This document shows, one piece after another, positions 57,105 to 64,000 of a DNA stretch of 64,000 nucleotides. The notes below the pieces were generated by a model, which worked only from the letters and a program-made list of their open reading frames with translations, was not told the DNA's origin and did no database searches. The stretch comes from Tretioscincus oriximinensis (lineage: Eukaryota > Chordata > Lepidosauria > Squamata > Gymnophthalmidae): contig JAJVDF010000018.1 of NCBI GenBank assembly GCA_022410635.1, positions 3,119,190 to 3,183,189 of the forward strand, read 5' to 3'. Each line of letters starts with the position of its first letter. Position 1 is the stretch's first letter. A program made the translations under genes and the position numbers.

Positions 57105-57393
57105 TTACGGATAGCTCAGTCGCTTAGGAATTCGTCTCTCGCCTGGGAGATCGGGTTTCGAAGCCCTGTGTGGGACATGGGGAGGGGTGAGCACCTTCCA
57201 CTAGCCAACCCAGGTATTTGAAAGCATGAATTGCAAGAAATTGCAACTGACTGCAAGTAGATACATGGGAACCACCATAGCCTGGTGGGGAAGCTAGAAT
57301 GGAAGCCTTTGGGCAAAATATATCCTTGTAAGCCGCTTTGAGTCCCTTTGAAAGGTGAAAAAAGCGGGGTATAAGAATCAAGTTCTTCTTCTT
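57105..57393 (+). mobile_element. SINE family A copy 4
   Basis: Has the most tRNA-like head of the five: 'cggatagctcagtcgcttag' and 'cgggtttcgaagccctgtgt'. A short internal deletion removes 'tgtagctct' found in the other copies ('cactagccaacccagg'). The (CTT)n tail ends near 57393. Confidence 0.9.
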
Positions 57394-60300
57394 ATAATAT
57401 AACGTAATTCATACTGTTATGTTAAATTCTACTCCAAATGCTTCTGAATGTATTTTTGTGGCCACATTCTTTACATGGGACAGAGTTTGCTGGGTGGAAC
57501 ACTGAGTGAATGAGCCTAAGCTCACATTATTCCTGGTTGCTGTTGCTAGTCAAGACACAAGGAACTTGGTTAGATCATGCACAGATATTATCTCACAGAT
57601 TTGACCCTTCACAGTATACTTTCAGGCATGGAACCAATATGATATTCCTGCTAGAAGTTTGGACCAGGATAGAAGAGACCAGGGCTCTTTTCAGACAAGG
57701 TCAATAATCCATTTGAAAGTTGAATTTCTGTTGCATTTGCCTTACCAGGTTCTATTTCTTCTAATGCTACACCTGTGTGTGTGTGTGTGGGTGGGTGGGT
57801 TATGCCATCATGGACTTTATGTGGGGACCCTACTTTCTGCCCACCTACAACATACCCCAGACATTCACCAAATGGGAAAAGAGGAATAGTCTCTTTGAAC
57901 AGAAAAATCCAAATAGAGTCAATCCTTGTTTTTTTACTAAACTTGATTATTTCTGGATGTTTGACCCTAAAGGCAGATATAAATAACAAACAATATGACA
58001 AGGACTCCTAATTTACAGTAAAGTTTTTTTTTTATTTTTGCATTTACCTTCAAAAATTGGTCTCTGGGAATCAATATCAGCTCCTTTGGATGGGAAAGGG
58101 CTCTTCATTTTGCATTTCCTTAGGCTGAAGCATTCTTGCTTCTAGCTCAGAAATAGAAAGGACAAAACTTGTATTCCATCAGGTGACCAGATAATTAACC
58201 AAATTATTTTTTCCTCCTAAGCCTTTATAAAGCCAAATGACTGGCTGCTTCTCAGTCATTATGATTGGGTAAAAATATGTAATATACAGAACACAGAATA
58301 ACTAGAATGCAGCATTCACACTTTCTGCAGGAATGTTTCAGAACACAAGCATGATTGTGAGCTGTTTATAAGCAGCCTGCATAAGACAAACCGAAGATAA
58401 ATTTAGAAATGTTTTTGGTGTAATTGTGGAATAGTGAAGCAATTAGCAACGCTAATGCTCTGTTTCTGTTAATTGCTTGGACTATTTCCCAGTCAAAGTG
58501 CAAAAAGATCCTGAAAGCTTTTGAAGTTCAGCAGCTTGTGAACAACTACCAGTGATCAGTCAATCACCACTAAATTATTCACAGTATTTAAGGAAAATTA
58601 GCAGACATATAGTTTTAGGACACAAACAATATTATTGCTTTCCTATTCCAGTAGGATCAGCCTGTTACTGAATGGTCATCCCCCAAACTGCCTGAATCAG
58701 AGTCAAAACAATTCACTAGGTCAAATCACTAGGATTCATTACATCCACCTATTCCCATTACCGTTCCATCACAAAAACAGTTTTTGTCACTCTCTTGCAC
58801 ATGTTCCACGATTTGGTTCAGTTCTTTTTTCTGTGACCTGAAGTAATAATGCTCAGATTTTCACACATACTGGCAGGATTAGTTTATTTTTTACAGCCAT
58901 CTGCCTTGTACTTGGCACCATTGCAACAGCTGGGATCCCGCTGCAATTATTTTATAAGTGGAATATTTTCTAAACACAGTCTTGTTTTTTCTGGGAATTT
59001 GATTTTCCAACCACAGTGAGAGATAAACAAACTAAGGTGTGTGCTGGAATAAGGCCACTTCTCAGATTTAAGAACTAATCCTTGTTAAAAGAAAGATGGA
59101 ATCCTAAAACTATTTCCAGGACTGCACAACTCCTGGGAGATAATACGTTTTGTGCTCAGTGTTCTCCCTGTGTTTAAAGCTTTTAAGGCAGGATTTAACA
59201 TTAAGCCCTGCAGAAATTTTCAAAGTTCTGTTTGAATATTTGTTGGCTGTCTTTGAAGCCCAGATAGTACAACAAATTCCTCTGACATTGGATGAAAGAG
59301 GGAAAGTGGCTATTTTGCCACCATTGTAGGGTTATTAGACTGTGTTCCTCTGAATCGAAGTATTCAGATATTGCTGCAATATCCTTTTTCAAAGGATCTG
59401 ATTGCTAAAAGAATTTAATGCAATTAATGGTCTCATAGACTTTGAGAATTTCTGCATTTATTGGTTCATTATTCCAGGTAATCTGGTTTTGCTGGATTAG
59501 CCTGAAAGCTATTCAGGTGTCTGAACCTGGGATATCTGACAAAAGGACAAACCCCTTGCTACCCCATGTTGTTTGAACCCATCCCATGCTTCTCCAAATC
59601 ACGTGCAAGTTTCAGCAACTTGTTTTGTTTCTAATTCTTGGGCATTTGTATGATAGTTGATAATGAGATATTGATTCTTTCCTATCCTTGTCCCATTTTT
59701 CGTTTATTACCGTAGTCATTGATAGTATAGTTGTTGTTAATGCTCACTAACCAGGAGAGATCCAATTATTCCTTGTCAGCAACCATGTAAATGACCTTGA
59801 ATCAAGGACAAAACAATAAAATTATGTATAATCTGCGAAACAGCCATTTACTGACATCTATAGGCATTGCTTCAGTTACCTTTAAATTGCTCTACAAAGA
59901 GGCCCAGTGATCTCCCTTTTGCATTATGGATGTGCCTAAAACAGATTAAGCCCACTATGGATTATGGGCTGCTAGAATTGAAGGTGAACAGAATGGTGCT
60001 CCCGGTGTTTTGATTTAGCGTGGGAACCATTTTGGAGCTCTGCAAAAAGTGAATTTGTGTTCCTGGGCCATTGGAATTGCTGACTACAAAGAATGCATGA
60101 TCTTTGGGGGCAGTGTCATGGCTATCTTGAAACAGCTGTCCAAATGCAGATATTTGCCCAAAGATATAATGATCCTTCAGATGTTAGCGCTCTGTAACCT
60201 TGATCACTTCTTGCTGAAGAGTCCAGAATTCTAAGGGAAGAAACAGCTTATGTGAAGCTGACAAGATTTATACTTTAAGTCCATCACCTGTGTCAAGTGA

Positions 60301-63300
60301 GATCTTAAAACTGTTCATTTCCTCTCCTTATCATCTGATACTTGTGACCTTATGTGAGACCTTTTAGTAAAAGTTACTTTATATCAATTGCTGTAGAAAC
60401 AGATTGGCAGAAGGATGCGTGGGAGTTCTCTACTGTCACAGTGGCATAATCAAACTGCTGGACTCTCGACACTTCTGCTTACAAAGCTGTCAACTCATTA
60501 CAAACATGCAGGAATTGTCCTAGGAACAATGACATCTTTGCTGTTGATTGGCAAGATTTATTCCACAGATGTGCTTTCTTTCTTTCTTTCTTCCCTCCCT
60601 CCTAGTGCTAGGAACTTAGACTGAGGGTCAGCTTCCCCACAAAATAAATGCACATCTCCCGTCCTTATATTTCTCATCTTATCCTTCACTAGCTTTGAAT
60701 TTGGGGACTGAAAATTCCACACTTTCAAAGTGATTACACAGTTGTATTTTTTGATATTCAGAAAATGAGCCCAGAAGCTAGCCATTTTGATATGTAAAAA
60801 AGTACTGCTGCATGGAGTGCAGGTAGACTGCTGGGTATCTGCTGCCTGCTGGATATCTGTCCCTCTGCATGCCTGAGAATACTCAGCAGCCTCGTAGATT
60901 CTCCCTCCAAGAAAAATGTCTCCAACAGCATTTGATATCTGCTTGGGGATACTGGTTTTGTCGGAATATTATGCTAATACTATATGTGCCTCTTGTCTGT
61001 TCCGTGTGAGTCGACTGCAGGTACCCAGTAATTATATGAATTTGAACTATTTTGACCTTTGAAACTTAATAATTTGGGGCAAGCTTGTTCGAGAGGTTTC
61101 TTACATTCATGTATTTTTTCTCAAAATTGTAAATTCATCCTACAAGAACCTTCTCCTTTCCTTCTAGGAAGCTACATCAAGCTAAGAAGCAGGTCCCTTC
61201 TAGCATGGCCATTCCATTTTCAGAACTCTTTCCTCTGAAATGATACCAATGATGCCATTTTAATAGATTTTTAAACAATCCAGAAGATGGAAGAGCATTC
61301 CAGTTTATGGTAGAGTGAGGTATTTTGTATTACTTTTGTGGCATACTATCCTTATCCTGGAACTGGAAGAATATTTAAAAAAAAAATTAAACAAATGCAA
61401 GGAGGACTATGCTCTGAAATGGAGCAGGTAAATTCCTAAAATAAATGCCTGTATAAATATAAAACGATTGATGGTATAAATCTATTGATTCTGGCAAGCA
61501 GAATAGAAGCAAGTAATTAAGACATCGGTTTCTATTAATTGTTTTATCACATATAAATGAAGTAATTGTAGAAAAGTTCAAAAAGACTGAAAATCCACTT
61601 TTTTCATCTTTCTCACACACTTTTTTCACAGCATGGCATACTGCACAAAAGCATAGTACGGTTAAAAGAGTTCACCTTGAAATATATCATTGTTGAAGAA
61701 CGGAATTTTATTAAGTTAGGGAAGTCAGAAAATAATAATAAAACATGGTTTATGAAGTTGGTGAGGAATTTAAAAATGAGATGAAGTTTTATAGCTGATG
61801 AAATTGATACAAGCAGTAAATTTGAATTCCCACTTGAGTCCTTTTGACACGGTCTTTATTACATGAAGTAACATTTTCCATGTTTAATGGTTTGCCTGTG
61901 CACACTGAACAGGGAGCTCTGCCTTTCCGAAAGAGCTGTTTTAAGAGCTCTGCTATGATCAGACATTTGCCTTTTGATGATTGCCTTCATTGGGAAAAAG
62001 TCTTTCTTTGATTATAGACAAATATGTTTTACTTTCCATTTATGGAAGACCTACATGAGCCACTTTTTTCCATTCTAGTGATTTGCAGAAATTTTGACAA
62101 ACAGTACATTCTCATCCGTTCCAGAAAGATCAACTGGAGGGAGGGAGGGAGGAAGGAAGAGGGATTGAGGGAAGGACAGAGATGGAGAGGGTGTATGTGT
62201 GTGAGAGTAATGGAATCTGTCAGTGAAAATGTCTGCAGGTCATAGATTCTGGGGAGTTCCACTAAGAAGAAAGTCCTAGCTGGCTTCAGATCATTGTTGC
62301 AGTGCAAATTCTTCAGTTTCAGTGAGTCACATGTAGGTAGAAATAGGACAGTTTAACGTACGGAGGGATCAAATATATTGCACACATTGCCCATTATAAA
62401 AATATTCTTGTAACTACCTGTTAAAATGTTTCAACTGAAATGTGCCAGAAGAGCCACATCTAAATGAAGTACCATGAGTGGTGTTTTGAAACAACATTGA
62501 ATTACAGGTATTGCAGCAGTAAAATTGAATTATTAATATTATCTGGAGAAGGATAGTTTTGATGAAAGGGCAGTATTCTGAAATAATGAGAGACTGTGGA
62601 TGGGATGTCATTTCTCTCTTTTTCCATTATAAACATTTGTAGGACTTGACAACCCAAAGTCACAAAGAAAAGTATATATAATTTAATCAAGCCTACTATT
62701 GGTTTGTTTAATTTGAACAGATGGGAAAGGAGTATCTTACATAACAGGTTACATCCAGATAAGACTTAAAATATGGGGGCACCCTGGCTTTAAGGGATTG
62801 TCAGATAAGTCCATAACAATCCCAACATAACCCTGGATATGGGACTGAAATCCCAATTCTAAGAAAATCAACTTCCAACCCAGATTTTTCCCAAAAAAGT
62901 GATATGCTTTACCTGTCTGGCGCATTCTGTCAAGATCTATTTTGTAAAAAATGTTTACTGCAGAATCATAAGCCTTGAACATGGCGATTATTTGCTTCAT
63001 TATTTGGTGTCATCAAAATACTCAGAAATAACCAGTACACGGACAGGTAAGGATGCAAGCTAGCTCTGCAATTAGTCCTGCCATCTAGCAGGGACAGTGA
63101 AAAACAATTATGGGGTCTAAACAAGATCTCACATCTTCTTTTTACGTTCTGGAGGCAGTATCAGTCAGCCGGGCTGACCATCTATAATGGTTTGTTTGTT
63201 TTTACTTTAATACAATTTGCAAATTTGAAGCTTTATCATGCAGCATAAGATATTCATGGTTTTCTCCAGAGATCCTTGCATATTCTCCAGAACTCTAATC

Positions 63301-64000
63301 CTTGCTAATTGTCATTTAAGACAGTTGAGCATCTGAGTGTAAAGCTGTCACTTTAATTCGAGCAAAGCATTAGACATGTTTATAATGGTTATGGTCAATC
63401 CATTACAATAAAAGTGTAACATTCTGCTTGTTAGTTCTCAGTCCAAAGGTGTAATGTGTTCCTTTAATTTCCTTCGCCTTGAGTGTCTTTGAAGATTCTG
63501 TGATTTTAATCTGCTTCTTCATCTATTCATTCCTAGACTCTAGTCTCCCATGAGGTAGAGCAACAGGAACTGAAAAGGTAATGAAACTGTATGCCACAGA
63601 GACTCCATCTACCTACAGTTAAAAGGAAAACATCTCCAGAGATTCCTAATAATGGTGTTATGTGGTTTCAAGTGGTGCCATCCACTTTGAGTTGCATTTT
63701 ATGTCCTTTAATGTGCATTAGATAGAAGATGCAAATGGGCTTAGGATACTGCTTCTTATGTAATAAATTCCTTCTGTATGTATGCATTGTGTTTATGTCC
63801 TTTAAGCAAAAGTTTTCATTTGGAACATGTGAAGCCCTAGTTCTATATGTCTTGCGCATGTTTTCTAACTGGGTGAGGTTCCAAGGGAAAACTGAGAGGA
63901 CTTGATCAAGATCCAGATGGAGCTTGAGGTTTGCAAACTAATACAGAGGGAGGTATGGAAGCAGGCAAAATGAAATTTGCCTCGCTGAGGCTCTTGTACA
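57394..64000. other. Intron sequence to window end, no gene seen
   Basis: Contains a (TG)n(GGGT)n tract at 57774-57800, (TTTC)n with CCCT units at 60574-60602 and a (GGGA)n tract at 62138-62175. The frames at 57651-58011 overlap the TG tract on both strands and are not genes. 58480-58620 has a unique, moderately CpG-free sequence with possible conservation. No exon matching the EPHB ligand-binding domain was recognised. Confidence 0.45.

Larger units (their letters stand above)
17531..64000 (+). other. Putative intron 1 of the EPHB1-like gene (continues past window)
   Basis: The donor GTAAAG begins at 17531. No EPHB exon 2 (a short exon encoding the conserved ETLMDT-type start of the ligand-binding domain) was recognised downstream, so the intron would exceed 46 kb. 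A very large first intron is known for EPHB1 in other vertebrates. All elements downstream are therefore probably intronic. Confidence 0.6.

Noticed and set aside
57394..64000. EPHB exon 2 within the window
   Set aside because: I scanned by eye for the short exon encoding the ETLMDT-type start after an acceptor and did not see it; a translated search would settle this.

Overview
The window looks like vertebrate nuclear DNA from a squamate reptile. It is AT-rich and gene-poor, with one CpG island, CR1/L2-type LINE ends and several dispersed copies of two tRNA-derived SINE families ending in a (CTT)n tail. No prokaryotic or viral gene organisation is visible. The squamate assignment is inference from the repeat types; I cannot name the species.

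Only one host gene is supported. A CpG island at about 16.7-18.7 kb contains a short first coding exon on the + strand (17458-17530). It encodes a signal peptide ending LDFVALFCLASAIAAVE and is followed by a GTAAAG donor in phase 1. The peptide, the exon length and the split of the Glu codon match the first exon of the ephrin receptor EPHB1. If so, 1-16.7 kb is upstream intergenic DNA, and 17531 to the window end is the large first intron. I saw no second exon. The promoter side holds a consensus CTCF motif, CCAAT boxes in both orientations, a CA-rich tract and a 15-codon upstream ORF. A 43-base N gap lies about 110 bases inside the intron.

The rest is repeats and unassigned sequence. SINE family A (tRNA-like head) has five copies and SINE family B has three; both share a 3' tail. 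There is a CR1 3' end, a broken LINE reverse transcriptase with a second element inserted in it, a LINE C-terminal ORF, and antisense LINE ends. Several inverted-repeat elements stand out: a perfect 32-bp-arm mariner-type foldback (14.8 kb), a 22-bp-arm hairpin flanked by ATGGC repeats (33.7 kb), a 340-bp foldback (35.6 kb), a 185-bp hairpin in TA context (56.7 kb), and a perfect 40-bp inverted repeat with arms 583 bases apart (52.4/53.1 kb). I also recognise at least four dispersed families only by comparing copies within the window.

I find no convincing new multi-gene system. The strongest unexplained signals are the inverted-repeat structures and the home-made repeat families, plus the CTCF site just upstream of the island gene.
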